From GWA2-49-15 sp964359085 (GTDB lineage: Bacteria > Bdellovibrionota > Bacteriovoracia > Bacteriovoracales > Bacteriovoracaceae), in the NCBI GenBank assembly GCA_964359085.1, contig CAYHRT010000001.1, forward strand, positions 1 to 56,721: a stretch of DNA of 56,721 nucleotides, written 5' to 3'. Each line of letters opens with the position of its first letter. Within the stretch, counting starts at the first letter, position 1. The notes under the pieces were generated by a model. That model was not told the origin of the DNA, made no database searches, and saw only the letters and a list, made by a program, of their open reading frames with translations. The translations under genes were made by a program, and so were the position numbers. Positions 25,598 through 33,721 of the stretch are shown piece by piece.

Positions 25598-26248
25598 ATG
25601 AAAACAAAATTTTTAGCGCTCATACTTTTCGCAATGACAACAAGGAGTTTGGCTGCCGATCTTGCCCTTGATCCTAGCTATCTCGATCTGAAAGTGTATA
25701 AATTCGCTATTTCAAAAAGCGAATTTTGCACAGACTTGATTACCGTTTTCGAGAGCGACAATCCAGTTTATGAAAACGTTTTGAGCAACCCCTCGCTCGG
25801 TACTGGAAGTATTGAGGCCGGAACTTACAACTGTGTGGTAATCGAATTTTTAGATATTATCCGTTTTGCTTCGAGCACCAACAGCGATTCTGGACTTTGT
25901 GTTGCGGGAGAACAGCACAGCCTTCAAATTTGTCGTGCTGATTACCCAGAAAGTGGGCGATTGGTTGATGGAACGGAATTTGCCTGTAATGATAGCGAGC
26001 AACGAGTGGCCGTCTATCTCTCGACTGGTTCGACTGGTGGTGATAATGACGAGCCGGCCTTTCTTCCTCCCACCGCCCAAAATCGTGATCGCGGTCTACC
26101 ACTCCTTGCTCCCTTGATTGTGAGCAATGATACGATAGCTAAATTTATCGTCGATGGCCGCGGCCAAATCGAGGACACTACGCCACTCGGATGGCAAAAT
26201 CCGATCTGCGAAATGAATGCCCCAACTTTTAGCTTTGGTAAAAAATAA
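25598..26248 (+). CDS. Secreted protein, function unknown
   Basis: A 216-residue protein with signal peptide ending RSLAA (AAGGAG upstream of ATG 25598). The mature region has six cysteines (SEFCTD, YNCVV, GLCVAG, QICRA, FACND, ICEMN) and begins like small beta-proteins (LDLKVYKFAISKSEFCTDL). No family recognised. It is downstream of the small lipoprotein gene and followed by a strong terminator, so these two genes form a short transcription unit. Confidence 0.65.
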   Translation: MKTKFLALILFAMTTRSLAADLALDPSYLDLKVYKFAISKSEFCTDLITVFESDNPVYENVLSNPSLGTGSIEAGTYNCVVIEFLDIIRFASSTNSDSGLCVAGEQHSLQICRADYPESGRLVDGTEFACNDSEQRVAVYLSTGSTGGDNDEPAFLPPTAQNRDRGLPLLAPLIVSNDTIAKFIVDGRGQIEDTTPLGWQNPICEMNAPTFSFGKK

Positions 26249-26294
26249 AAGCTGAAGAAAATTGAAGAGAGTAAAAATAAACTCACTCTCAAAT

Positions 26295-26322
26295 AGAAGT
26301 GGCCCCAAGATGGGCCACTTCT
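26295..26322. terminator. Bidirectional intrinsic terminator
   Basis: AGAAGTGGCCC (26295-26305) pairs perfectly with GGGCCACTTCT (26312-26322) around CAAGAT. It is preceded by AAAT and followed by GTTATTT, so it can serve the secreted gene on the plus strand and the kinase gene, which ends at 26324, on the minus strand. Confidence 0.8.
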
Positions 26323-26323
26323 G

Positions 26324-27760
26324 TTATTTGGGAAGATGAGGAATTTTGAGGATGAATTTTGCCCCTTCGCCTGGCGAGGATTCTACAGAAAGGAACCCAT
26401 CATGCATGGCCACAATAGAATAGGCGGTGGCCAAGCCAAGTCCCGTGCCTTTTTTCCCGCTCTTGGTTGTGAAAAAAGGATCAAAGATTTTACGTCGAAT
26501 TTCTTCAGGAATACCTGGCCCATTATCCTTCACCAAAATATTGAGCATGCCCTTTTCGATACTGGCAGCAATGACAATTTGCATCTCCGCTTTTGGATGA
26601 TCCAGCAGGGCATCCCTTGCATTATCAAGCAGGTTGCCCAAAACCTGGGTGACCAGTCTTGGGTCAAAACTGGCAATCATATTTGTATTAGAAATATCCA
26701 AGGAGAGCGTAATATTCTGTGCCTCCAATCTAACTTTCTGAGTGTCATAAAAGGTCTGCAGAAATTTATCTAACCCAACTTTTTCGATAGATGGCCGGTC
26801 TTGGCGTGCAAAAGTGAGAATATCGGCCAAAATTTGGTTGGCACGATAAACCTCGTTAATTGCTGTTTTAAGCGTTGTCGCCCCATCCTGACCTTTTTCA
26901 ATCTTTCTTTCCGCCAATTGAATATTGGCCAAAATATTACCTAGGGGATTTTTGATTTCATGTGCCACTCCGGCAGAAAACTGGCCTAGGGTTGCAAGTT
27001 TTTCTGAGAGGGCCAAATCTTGGGCCATATTTTTTATGCGACTTTCGCGCTCTTTGAGTTTCTTCCCCATAAGGGCAAACGAACGAGAGAGACGACCGAC
27101 CTCGTCTTGGGAATCCCTAGCGATCTCAATCTCAAATTCACCCTCCGACATTTTTTCGGTTATCCGCGTAAGATTTTCTAATGGCCGAGAAATTCGTTTG
27201 GTGAATAAGGCCGCGATGAGAATGGTCAGAAACGCAAGACTCAGTCCTAACCACAAGAGTTTAGAAAAGATTGGTCTCATCACCAACCAAAGTGTGGATT
27301 TGGGAAAAAAAACTGCCACATAGAGATTGGCATCTCCCGGGATTGGGGCCATGCCTACAAAATTTGTCTGCCCTTGAATGGAAATTTCTTTGGTCATGGC
27401 GATTTGCAATTTACTCAAACTTGCCAAGTCTAAAGACTTAAGAGGGCCCAAGTAATCTTGAGCAGAGGTTGACTCTCCGAGTGGATTGGCCATCAAGGCT
27501 TCGCCTTCTGCATTAAAAACAAAAATGCGATATGGTCCCATGGGCAAAACATCTTTCAAAGAAACTAGTGAAGACTGCGCTCGCAATCCGACACTGAGGG
27601 CCCTGGCCGTAGAAGATGACAATGTCGAGGCATCAAGAAGAAAATCATTGCGTTCTTTTTTTACAAAGTTGCGAAGACCTATATAGGATGTTCCAAGAAA
27701 TGTGATGCCGACGACGAGAACAACCAACAGAATAAATTGATTTCTAAGCTTGGCCTTCAT
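26324..27760 (-). CDS. Membrane sensor histidine kinase, NtrB-like
   Basis: A 478-residue kinase: transmembrane helix near residues 8-28, periplasmic sensor of about 130 residues, second helix around 163-187, HAMP (about 190-240), HisKA with phospho-histidine H267 in GVAHEIKNPLGN, and HATPase ending with DNGPGIP and GTGLGLATAYSIV. The HEIKNPLG form of the H box and the C-terminal style are typical of kinases that pair with NtrC-type regulators; such a regulator is encoded divergently at 28733. The start codon overlaps the end of the upstream FecR-like gene (ATGA), so the two are translated together. Confidence 0.92.
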   Translation of the reverse strand: MKAKLRNQFILLVVLVVGITFLGTSYIGLRNFVKKERNDFLLDASTLSSSTARALSVGLRAQSSLVSLKDVLPMGPYRIFVFNAEGEALMANPLGESTSAQDYLGPLKSLDLASLSKLQIAMTKEISIQGQTNFVGMAPIPGDANLYVAVFFPKSTLWLVMRPIFSKLLWLGLSLAFLTILIAALFTKRISRPLENLTRITEKMSEGEFEIEIARDSQDEVGRLSRSFALMGKKLKERESRIKNMAQDLALSEKLATLGQFSAGVAHEIKNPLGNILANIQLAERKIEKGQDGATTLKTAINEVYRANQILADILTFARQDRPSIEKVGLDKFLQTFYDTQKVRLEAQNITLSLDISNTNMIASFDPRLVTQVLGNLLDNARDALLDHPKAEMQIVIAASIEKGMLNILVKDNGPGIPEEIRRKIFDPFFTTKSGKKGTGLGLATAYSIVAMHDGFLSVESSPGEGAKFILKIPHLPK

Positions 27761-28680
27761 TGTTTGCGCCAGACCTTAAGCATGCGATGTTCAAGATTCT
27801 TGCCACTTTCGATTTGCAATCCCAAAATATTTTTGCCAATTTCGAGATCGTAATAAAATTTAAATGATCCATCATCTGTTGCGATAATTTTTTTTCCATT
27901 TAAGAAAACTTTGATATCTCCTCGCATAGATCCCTTGAACAATAATTTAGTATCGGTTGTCGTCAGCTCTTCGCCAGAAGGCGACTCCAGCACAAACTCT
28001 GGCTTCACCAAAATAGGCGGCTTCTCTTCTTGCACATCGCCTGCCGGAAGCTCCTCTTCAAATTTAACTTCTTCGGGTGCAATAAAGGTTTTAGTTTCCC
28101 CCGAATTCATTTCCATCGTCTTACCTTTGGTGGCCACTTCGGCGGTACCCGATAACAACGTCACCACCAATAATTTCTTCTGTCCTCGTATCTTTAGCCT
28201 AGAGGGTCCGCCCCCACCATGCTTGGACCTTACCCAACCTGCTGGCGTTCGGACCTCAAAATTCATAGAACGTTCATCGCCACGAGATTCCACATGAATC
28301 TGTCCGTTCGGCAGTGAAAGAATTTGATCGGGAGCACCCCGCTCGCGACTTTTTCGATCTAAAATCACAACCAGGGTATCTTCTGCCATATTTAATTTAC
28401 TTGAATCGTCAAAAGTAACCAAGGCAGTGGAATCCTTCCCGGTTCTGAGGGAATCATAGTTGGATAGGGTCAACCCTATAATGGCATCTGGCCATTCAAA
28501 CGAATTATTTCTCTTATATTGAACTTCATTATTTTTCTCACTTAAAACCGCAACATTTGGCGACAAGTCTTGCTTCTGCGCAATTTCATTTTGGGGACTT
28601 TTTTGGGATTGGGTGAAAAAATAAATTCCTGATAAAATTCCCACAGCAATCAAAAAAAGAAACAAGAGAGTTTTTCTCAT
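27757..28680 (-). CDS. Membrane-anchored FecR-domain protein
   Basis: A 307-residue protein if started at ATG 28680 (MRKTLLFLFLIAVG), just after the divergent promoter region; the frame continues upstream only by running through the regulator gene on the other strand. It has an N-terminal membrane anchor, then a FecR-type domain (DSTALVTFDDSSKLNMAED, ERSMNFEVRTPAGWVR, LLVVTLLSGTAEV), and a C-terminal Ig-like domain (ESPSGEEL to GKNILGLQIE). FecR proteins usually relay signals to sigma factors, but here it is in an operon with a histidine kinase, so it may tune that kinase's periplasmic sensing (inference). Confidence 0.82.
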   Translation of the reverse strand: MRKTLLFLFLIAVGILSGIYFFTQSQKSPQNEIAQKQDLSPNVAVLSEKNNEVQYKRNNSFEWPDAIIGLTLSNYDSLRTGKDSTALVTFDDSSKLNMAEDTLVVILDRKSRERGAPDQILSLPNGQIHVESRGDERSMNFEVRTPAGWVRSKHGGGGPSRLKIRGQKKLLVVTLLSGTAEVATKGKTMEMNSGETKTFIAPEEVKFEEELPAGDVQEEKPPILVKPEFVLESPSGEELTTTDTKLLFKGSMRGDIKVFLNGKKIIATDDGSFKFYYDLEIGKNILGLQIESGKNLEHRMLKVWRKQ

Positions 28681-28732
28681 ACAAAGTAGTGTAAAATAGA
28701 TCGGAGAAATATCCAACCTAAGCGAGAGTAAA

Positions 28733-30112
28733 ATGCGATTAGTCATTATTGATGACGACCCGACCATGGGACCAACCCTCAAATCTGCTGTCGAAGATGC
28801 ACATGAAGTAACCGTATTTAGTGATCCCATTGCCGGCCTTGCTTTTTTAGAAAAGCACGCTGTCGATCTGGTAATCACCGATCAGCAAATGCCGGGCATG
28901 CAAGGAATCGATTTAATCAAAAAGGCCAAAGCCTTCTCTCCTGAAACATCGTTTATTCTCATGACTGCCTATGCCTCGGTTCAAGATGCCGTAACCGCGC
29001 TCCAAAATGGAGCTTCTGACTATATTCTCAAGCCGCTTAACCTGACTGAATTTGATCATCGTTTAAAACGCATTGAAGAACTTAGGGCCCAAGGCCGACA
29101 GATTTCTTTACGCCAGCAAAAATCCAAAGGCCTATCACGTTTGCTTGGTCATAGTGAAAATATGAGGGCGGCGAAAGAATTCGCTGCAAAAGTGGCAGAC
29201 GTACCATCCTCCATTCTCATTTTGGGCCAAACCGGAACAGGAAAAGAAGTCCTGGCGAAATCTATTCATGAATCTTCAAAGAATGCTTTCGGGCCTTTTG
29301 TGGCGATTAACTGCGCCACTCTTAGTAAAGAACTCATGGACTCTGAGTTGTTTGGCCACGAAAAAGGGTCTTTCACCGGTGCCATAGATTCTAGGCAGGG
29401 TAAATTCGAACTGGCGGAAGGCGGTACGATCTTCCTAGATGAAATTGGAGAACTCTCCTATGAGTTACAGGCAAAACTGCTGCGCGTTTTGCAGGAAAAA
29501 GAATTTTATAGAGTCGGTGGGCAAAAGAGCATTCATACTACGGCCAGAGTTATTGCGGCCACTCATCGTGACCTCCTCTCGTTGTCGAAAGAAGGCGCGT
29601 TCCGCGAAGATTTGTTTTTCCGCCTCAATGTTTTATCTTTCACTCTTCTTCCTCTATCAGCAAGGCCAGAAGATTTGAAAGCACTCATCGATTTTTTTTG
29701 GAAAGATTTGTGTATGGAACTCAAACGCTATCCAAAAATGAATGCGCAAGTTGAAAGCAAACTCATGGCCTATGATTATCCGGGCAACATTCGTGAACTC
29801 AAAAATATTTTGGAGCGACTGATCGTGCTGGGCGAAGCTAATAAAGAAGTCAGCGCTACTCTTTTGCCATTAGAAGTATCAAAAAATAACCCAACCCCCG
29901 CTCTTACCTCTTCGACAACTCAATCTCAAACCCTGACCGAAGGCAAAGGACTGAATCAATTTCTAGAAGAAATCGAGTTTCGCATCATTAAGGACATTAT
30001 GGAGCAAGAATCACACAATCAAATCAAAGCGGCCAAGCGATTGCAGCTTACGCGAGGGAGCTTACAGTACAAATTAAAAAAGATGGAAGACTTAGGACTC
30101 ATGACAAAATAA
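28733..30112 (+). CDS. NtrC-family sigma-54 response regulator
   Basis: A 459-residue regulator: receiver with phospho-acceptor D50 (VITDQQMPG), AAA+ domain with Walker A GQTGTGKE, the sigma-54-contact loop reading GSFTGA at 212-217 in place of the usual GAFTGA, Walker B GTIFLDEIGEL, sensor II near YPGNIRELKN, and a C-terminal Fis-type HTH (QIKAAKRLQLTRGSLQYKL). It activates sigma-54 promoters when phosphorylated; the partner is almost surely the divergent membrane kinase. I found no convincing sigma-54 promoter in the window, so its targets are elsewhere. Confidence 0.94.
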   Translation: MRLVIIDDDPTMGPTLKSAVEDAHEVTVFSDPIAGLAFLEKHAVDLVITDQQMPGMQGIDLIKKAKAFSPETSFILMTAYASVQDAVTALQNGASDYILKPLNLTEFDHRLKRIEELRAQGRQISLRQQKSKGLSRLLGHSENMRAAKEFAAKVADVPSSILILGQTGTGKEVLAKSIHESSKNAFGPFVAINCATLSKELMDSELFGHEKGSFTGAIDSRQGKFELAEGGTIFLDEIGELSYELQAKLLRVLQEKEFYRVGGQKSIHTTARVIAATHRDLLSLSKEGAFREDLFFRLNVLSFTLLPLSARPEDLKALIDFFWKDLCMELKRYPKMNAQVESKLMAYDYPGNIRELKNILERLIVLGEANKEVSATLLPLEVSKNNPTPALTSSTTQSQTLTEGKGLNQFLEEIEFRIIKDIMEQESHNQIKAAKRLQLTRGSLQYKLKKMEDLGLMTK

Positions 30113-30121
30113 GGTGTGCAG

Positions 30122-30133
30122 ATCGCGCCCAGA
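30122..30133 (+). repeat. Fragment of hairpin-element core
   Basis: ATCGCGCCCAGA, 9 nt after the NtrC gene's stop codon, equals the first 12 nt of the E1 core. Nothing beyond this matches the core, and there is no inverted partner nearby, so it appears to be a remnant. Confidence 0.4.
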
Positions 30134-30276
30134 CAAAATAAAAACAATAAGTTGCTAATCCAGAGTTTCTCACTCGGCCATCCTAAAAAAATCTTACTCT
30201 CGCCGGCCAAAACAAATGTCTATTGCATTTCGTTGGAAGTGCTTAAGGGAGCAACATATAATCGCTTGGAATTCAT

Positions 30277-30450
30277 AACCTGAGTTTGGGATTAGGGTCG
30301 TAGCGAGAAGTCGTCTGACAAAGGAGTTCAAGGACGCACAAGTGAAAAACCGGAGGCGTAGCAGAGCTACGTCGAGGATTTTGAACGCGGAGGACGCTGA
30401 AATCCTTTGTTAGGCGGCTTCGCAGTAGACCCTAATCCCAAACTCAGGTT
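30277..30450. repeat. Long hairpin element E4 (174 bp, 23-bp perfect arms)
   Basis: Perfect inverted arms at 30277-30299 and 30428-30450, starting AACCTGAGTTTGG. The core folds through ACAAAGGA/TCCTTTGT to an apical stem CGTAGC (30357-30362), loop AGA, GCTACG (30366-30371) inside GAGG...TCGAGG, the same apical layout as E1 and E2. It is nearly identical over its full length to the element at 52741. It ends 39 nt before the start of the gene at 30490 and fills much of the 377-nt gap after the NtrC gene; I see no other gene in that gap. Confidence 0.88.
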
Positions 30451-30489
30451 CATAAGTTCTTTAACATCCATTTGCCTAAGGAGATTGCT

Positions 30490-31089
30490 ATGCAATTTAT
30501 TAAGTGTTTGCTCGTCGCTATGCCTTTTTTATTTACCAGCGCCTTCGCCAGTGTCGAAGGCCTGTTCCATGTTGAAAGCTCTTTTTCCTATCTCAAAGGG
30601 AGCAAGACCCTGACTGTACCTGCGGGAGATTATAAAGCAGATTTGAAGGTAAGCAATTCTTCCATGACTTTAAAATTCAGAGATCAGACCGATGAAAAGC
30701 ATAAAATAAAAATGGAAGTCCCACGCGATTCTGTGCCCTCACGCAACGGCAGCTTCCATTATGAAAGCACTCAAGTTGAGCAACCCTTTGATCTATCAGG
30801 TCAGGTGGCGACGCAAGAAGAGAGAACTCCAACCCAATCACGCTATGAGAGCTGCACTTACCAGCGCCCTGTGCAAGTTTGCACCATTGATCCCTACGGT
30901 CGTCGTATTTGTCGCGTAGAATATCAAACAGTACAGGGTAACCACCAAGTGCTGTTTCACTATCTGATTGCACTCCGATCAACACTGGTGAATCTCGAAG
31001 GTGCCACTGATCGCAATCTCTTGGGAAATTTCTCCGGTACCGAAAATATCGAACAAATTATCACCGAACATGTGGGAGCTTGCTATTAA
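30490..31089 (+). CDS. Secreted protein, function unknown
   Basis: A 199-residue protein started at ATG 30490, which has AAGGAG seven nt upstream. The signal peptide ends SAFAS. The mature protein is beta-rich with a distinctive pair YESCTYQRPVQVCTIDPYGR and RRICRVEYQ, containing three clustered cysteines, plus one at the C-terminus (GACY). This cysteine pattern resembles small exported domains seen in predatory bacteria, but I cannot name a family. Element E4 is immediately upstream and mini-element E3 immediately downstream. Confidence 0.7.
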   Translation: MQFIKCLLVAMPFLFTSAFASVEGLFHVESSFSYLKGSKTLTVPAGDYKADLKVSNSSMTLKFRDQTDEKHKIKMEVPRDSVPSRNGSFHYESTQVEQPFDLSGQVATQEERTPTQSRYESCTYQRPVQVCTIDPYGRRICRVEYQTVQGNHQVLFHYLIALRSTLVNLEGATDRNLLGNFSGTENIEQIITEHVGACY

Positions 31090-31100
31090 GCATAATAAGT

Positions 31101-31176
31101 GAGGTACCATGACCCCTTTGGGACTCATCGCGCCACTTAGCGGCTGCGGTGAGTCCCAAAGGGGTCATGGTACCTC
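31101..31176. terminator. Mini hairpin element E3 (27-bp perfect arms), probable terminator
   Basis: Perfect inverted arms of 27 bp lie at 31101-31127 and 31150-31176, flanked outward by a T/T pair as in E1 and E2. The 22-nt loop begins TCGCGCC, the same 7 nt that start the E1 and E2 cores. A run of T (TCATTTTTTTTT) follows the right arm, so the structure should act as a strong intrinsic terminator for the secreted gene ending at 31089. Confidence 0.85.
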
Positions 31177-31275
31177 TCATTTTTTTTTCTAAGTCAGTTG
31201 TAGTCGCTCATCGAACTTTCAGATATTATGACGGCAACGGCATTCCAAACTGCGCTTTGCCCCTGGAGGACACAC

Positions 31276-32481
31276 ATGACAAATAAACTCGATCGTATTT
31301 CCTTCGGTAAAATTGTTCAAATTCGTGAGCGACTTCTCAAAACACAGGCCACGGGAAAAAAAGTTTTCCGTTTTGAATCGGGTGATCCAAGCTTTAGTGT
31401 TTCTGAACCGGTCATCAGTGCCATCCGGCAAGCAGCAGAAACAGGCAGGACCCACTACATCCCCAATGATGGAATTCCTGAGTTAAAAAAAGAACTCCAG
31501 ATCAAACTGGAAAATAAAAATAAAATCAAACTTCCCCATGCAGATTATATCTATGTCACCAACGGCGCCATGCATGCGCTCTACGTGATTTGGCAATGCC
31601 TGCTAGAACCAGGCGATGAAGTCATTGTTCCCGATCCCATGTGGACTGAGGCGGTAGAGAATATTCGTCTGGCCGACGCTACCCCCGTGCAAGTCATCCT
31701 CTCACATGAGGATGGTTATCGTTACGATCCCAAAAAAATCGCGGCCCAAATTAATTCCAAGACCAAAGCCATTTTTGTTAATTCTCCTCATAATCCTACC
31801 GGTTCAGTTGCCAGTCGCGAGACTCTCCTGGAAATTTTGGATCTCGCGAAACAACACAATCTTTTTATCGTTACGGATGAGGCCTATGAAGACGTGGTCT
31901 ATGATGCCAAACATTTTTCTATAGCAGCTTTGGCCCAAGAAAAATATAAGGGTGCTGAAGGTGAGGCCTTGCAACGTAAAATTATTAGTATTTACTCGTT
32001 TTCTAAATCCTATGCCATGAGTGGATTGCGAGTCGGTTACATTGTTACCCTGGACGACTCAATTCGTGAGCGAATTTCCAAACTACTTCGCTGCACGATC
32101 AATGGTGTGAACAGTATTACCCAGTGGGCAGCCATTGCTGCTATCCGCACTCCAATGGATCACCTTGAAGGAATGAAGAGAGAGTATCGTGAGCGCCGCA
32201 GATTAATGCTCGATGCCTTAACGGGTATTCCCGGCCTTCATCCTTTTGCTCCAGATGGAGCGTTCTACCTTTGGTGTAAGCTCGATCCAAAACTGTATCA
32301 AAAATTGGGAATTAAAAATGCCGATGAGGTTTCTAATGCCCTGGCGGAAAAGGGAATAGGGAGCGCTCCCGGCGATAGTTTTGGTCTCCATTGCCACGAT
32401 GCCATTCGTTTTGCCTATAGCTGTGCGACTTCAATGGTGATCGAGGGAACGGCTGAGCTTGCGCGCTTTTTTGGAAAATAA
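31276..32481 (+). CDS. Class I/II PLP aminotransferase
   Basis: A 401-residue aminotransferase of the aspartate-aminotransferase fold (fold type I), started at ATG 31276 with GGAGG upstream. Key residues: NSPHNPTG in the substrate region, TDEAYEDVVYD, the PLP-lysine in SFSKSYAMSGLRVGY, and an arginine near the C-terminus in DAIRFAYSC that would hold the substrate carboxylate. Substrate (aspartate, aromatic or branched amino acids) cannot be told from sequence alone. Monocistronic, between E3 and its own terminator. Confidence 0.92.
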   Translation: MTNKLDRISFGKIVQIRERLLKTQATGKKVFRFESGDPSFSVSEPVISAIRQAAETGRTHYIPNDGIPELKKELQIKLENKNKIKLPHADYIYVTNGAMHALYVIWQCLLEPGDEVIVPDPMWTEAVENIRLADATPVQVILSHEDGYRYDPKKIAAQINSKTKAIFVNSPHNPTGSVASRETLLEILDLAKQHNLFIVTDEAYEDVVYDAKHFSIAALAQEKYKGAEGEALQRKIISIYSFSKSYAMSGLRVGYIVTLDDSIRERISKLLRCTINGVNSITQWAAIAAIRTPMDHLEGMKREYRERRRLMLDALTGIPGLHPFAPDGAFYLWCKLDPKLYQKLGIKNADEVSNALAEKGIGSAPGDSFGLHCHDAIRFAYSCATSMVIEGTAELARFFGK

Positions 32482-32518
32482 AAAAATCAAACCCAGAAAT
32501 TGCTGGGTTTGATTTTTT
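32481..32518 (+). terminator. Intrinsic terminator
   Basis: A perfect 16-bp stem, AAAAAATCAAACCCAG (32481-32496) with its complement at 32503-32518, closes on a 6-nt loop and ends in six T. It overlaps the stop of the aminotransferase gene, and its A/T symmetry also allows it to stop minus-strand transcription. Confidence 0.9.
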
Positions 32519-32548
32519 ATCTTTGACAACAGACGGCAACAGACCTAA

Positions 32549-33013
32549 TCAAATCTTTTCAGAATCTCTGTCTTTTTTGCCTTTATGCTTCCCCTTAAAT
32601 TGTTCCCTTATGGCCGCTCGGTTGGATTTCAGCATGGCCATGTATCTTTGACGGATTTGCTTTATTTCCTCATGATGGGCCTGTCTTCGCTTTTTCATGT
32701 TTTCCTTGAAGGCCGCCTGCTTTTGTTTCAAGGTATCACGAACTGATTTATTTTTTTCTTTGTCTCCTGGGGTCAGATTATCAGTCATGGACTTGGCTTC
32801 CATGATTTGGCCCTTTCCCAAATCATACATTTCATTTTCAAAGACAATCCTTTTATTATGGATCTCATCGAGCATCTGCAGACGTATTTCTAGATTCTTA
32901 CTGGCCAATTCCTTAAATTTATTTTGCATATCCTGAGGAATTTCACGGGGAACTTCCTTGGAAATGGCAGCGAATGCCCATAGAATGGAAAAGATGCTTA
33001 ATAATTTTAACAT
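32549..33013 (-). CDS. Periplasmic helical protein, CnrX/Spy-like (putative stress sensor)
   Basis: A 154-residue protein started at ATG 33013 after a strong AAGGAGGAC; the frame upstream to 33145 is not preceded by a ribosome binding site and runs into the divergent gene. Signal peptide ends near FAAIS. The mature part is almost wholly charged amphipathic helix with Met and His residues (QMLDEIH, MKKRRQAHHEEIK, YMAML), as in CnrX/CpxP/Spy-type periplasmic metal or misfolding sensors. It is divergent from an ECF sigma factor with a membrane partner, the arrangement of cnr/ncc-type systems. The role is inferred from that context. Confidence 0.6.
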   Translation of the reverse strand: MLKLLSIFSILWAFAAISKEVPREIPQDMQNKFKELASKNLEIRLQMLDEIHNKRIVFENEMYDLGKGQIMEAKSMTDNLTPGDKEKNKSVRDTLKQKQAAFKENMKKRRQAHHEEIKQIRQRYMAMLKSNRAAIREQFKGKHKGKKDRDSEKI

Positions 33014-33071
33014 GTTGTCCTCCTTATTAAGGAAACTCGGTTCCTTTGCTCTATGTACGAGTGGGGGCCAC

Positions 33072-33091
33072 AAAAGTGTCATGACACTTTT
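33072..33091. promoter_or_regulatory. Perfect 20-bp palindrome between the ECF sigma gene and its periplasmic neighbour
   Basis: AAAAGTGTCA followed directly by its complement TGACACTTTT forms an uninterrupted palindrome 28 nt upstream of the sigma factor start. It is a likely operator for a dimeric regulator. A second imperfect inverted repeat, AAGGAA-6 nt-TTCCTT, sits at 33029-33046 closer to the periplasmic gene. Confidence 0.55.
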
Positions 33092-33118
33092 CTCAACAAT
33101 ATCCGTATATTTATTAAT

Positions 33119-33721
33119 ATGTCGATTATAAACAAGATCTTCCATATCAGCGACGAGTCTTTAATAGAAGAGATAAAACGGCAAAGTTCGGGTGCATATT
33201 TCGAACTCTTTCATCGATACCAAAAGGGAGTTTACAACTTTGCATTATCCTATTCCCACCGCCCAGAAATTGCCGCAGAGATCACGCAAGAGTGCTTTCT
33301 GAAACTCATGACAAAGTCTGGCAGTTTTGAAAAAGGCAAGGTTTTCAGACCTTGGTTTTGGAGCTTGGTGCGCAACCAGTGCCATGATTGGTACCGCAAA
33401 GAAAAAGGGGAACGCCTTGAACCCGATACTCTGGTCTCCAATTTTCCTGCCGATAAGATCTCTGATGAAATCGCGACGGATGAAATGTTTATGAAGTTAC
33501 TACAGGAGATCCAGCGACAACAAATCTTGGAAACACTGGCGCTCTTGCACACCTCTGAAAGGGAGATTTTGCTCTTATGGTTAGAAGATCTTAGCTACCT
33601 TGAGATAGCAGAGGCGATGAGTAAGACTCAAGATGGAGTAAAAGGATTACTCAAGCGGGCCAAGCAGAAATTTGCAAATCTTTGGAAAGAGAAAAATGGG
33701 AGAGAGAAAAATGAAAAATAA
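33119..33721 (+). CDS. ECF-type sigma factor
   Basis: A 200-residue sigma-70-family protein. Region 2 (AYFELFHRYQKGVYNFALSY through PWFWSLVRNQCHDWYRK) and region 4 (ILETLALLHTSEREILLLW, YLEIAEAMSKTQDGVKGLLKRA) are clear; regions 1 and 3 are absent as in ECF factors. The ATG at 33119 is the most likely start though its ribosome binding site is weak; the frame extends to 33053. The next gene overlaps its end by 11 nt and encodes a one-helix membrane protein, probably the anti-sigma factor. Confidence 0.9.
   Translation: MSIINKIFHISDESLIEEIKRQSSGAYFELFHRYQKGVYNFALSYSHRPEIAAEITQECFLKLMTKSGSFEKGKVFRPWFWSLVRNQCHDWYRKEKGERLEPDTLVSNFPADKISDEIATDEMFMKLLQEIQRQQILETLALLHTSEREILLLWLEDLSYLEIAEAMSKTQDGVKGLLKRAKQKFANLWKEKNGREKNEK

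Noticed and set aside
580..31176. CRISPR-like repeat/spacer interpretation of the variable 27-bp arms
   Set aside because: The elements are dispersed single units with inverted, not tandem, variable segments, and no cas genes are in the window.
33031..33044. GGAAAC / GGAACC (reverse) as ECF -35 boxes between the sigma gene and the periplasmic gene
   Set aside because: The reverse-strand box is only about 25 nt from the ATG and overlaps the leader, leaving no room for a -10; no convincing -10 follows the forward one.
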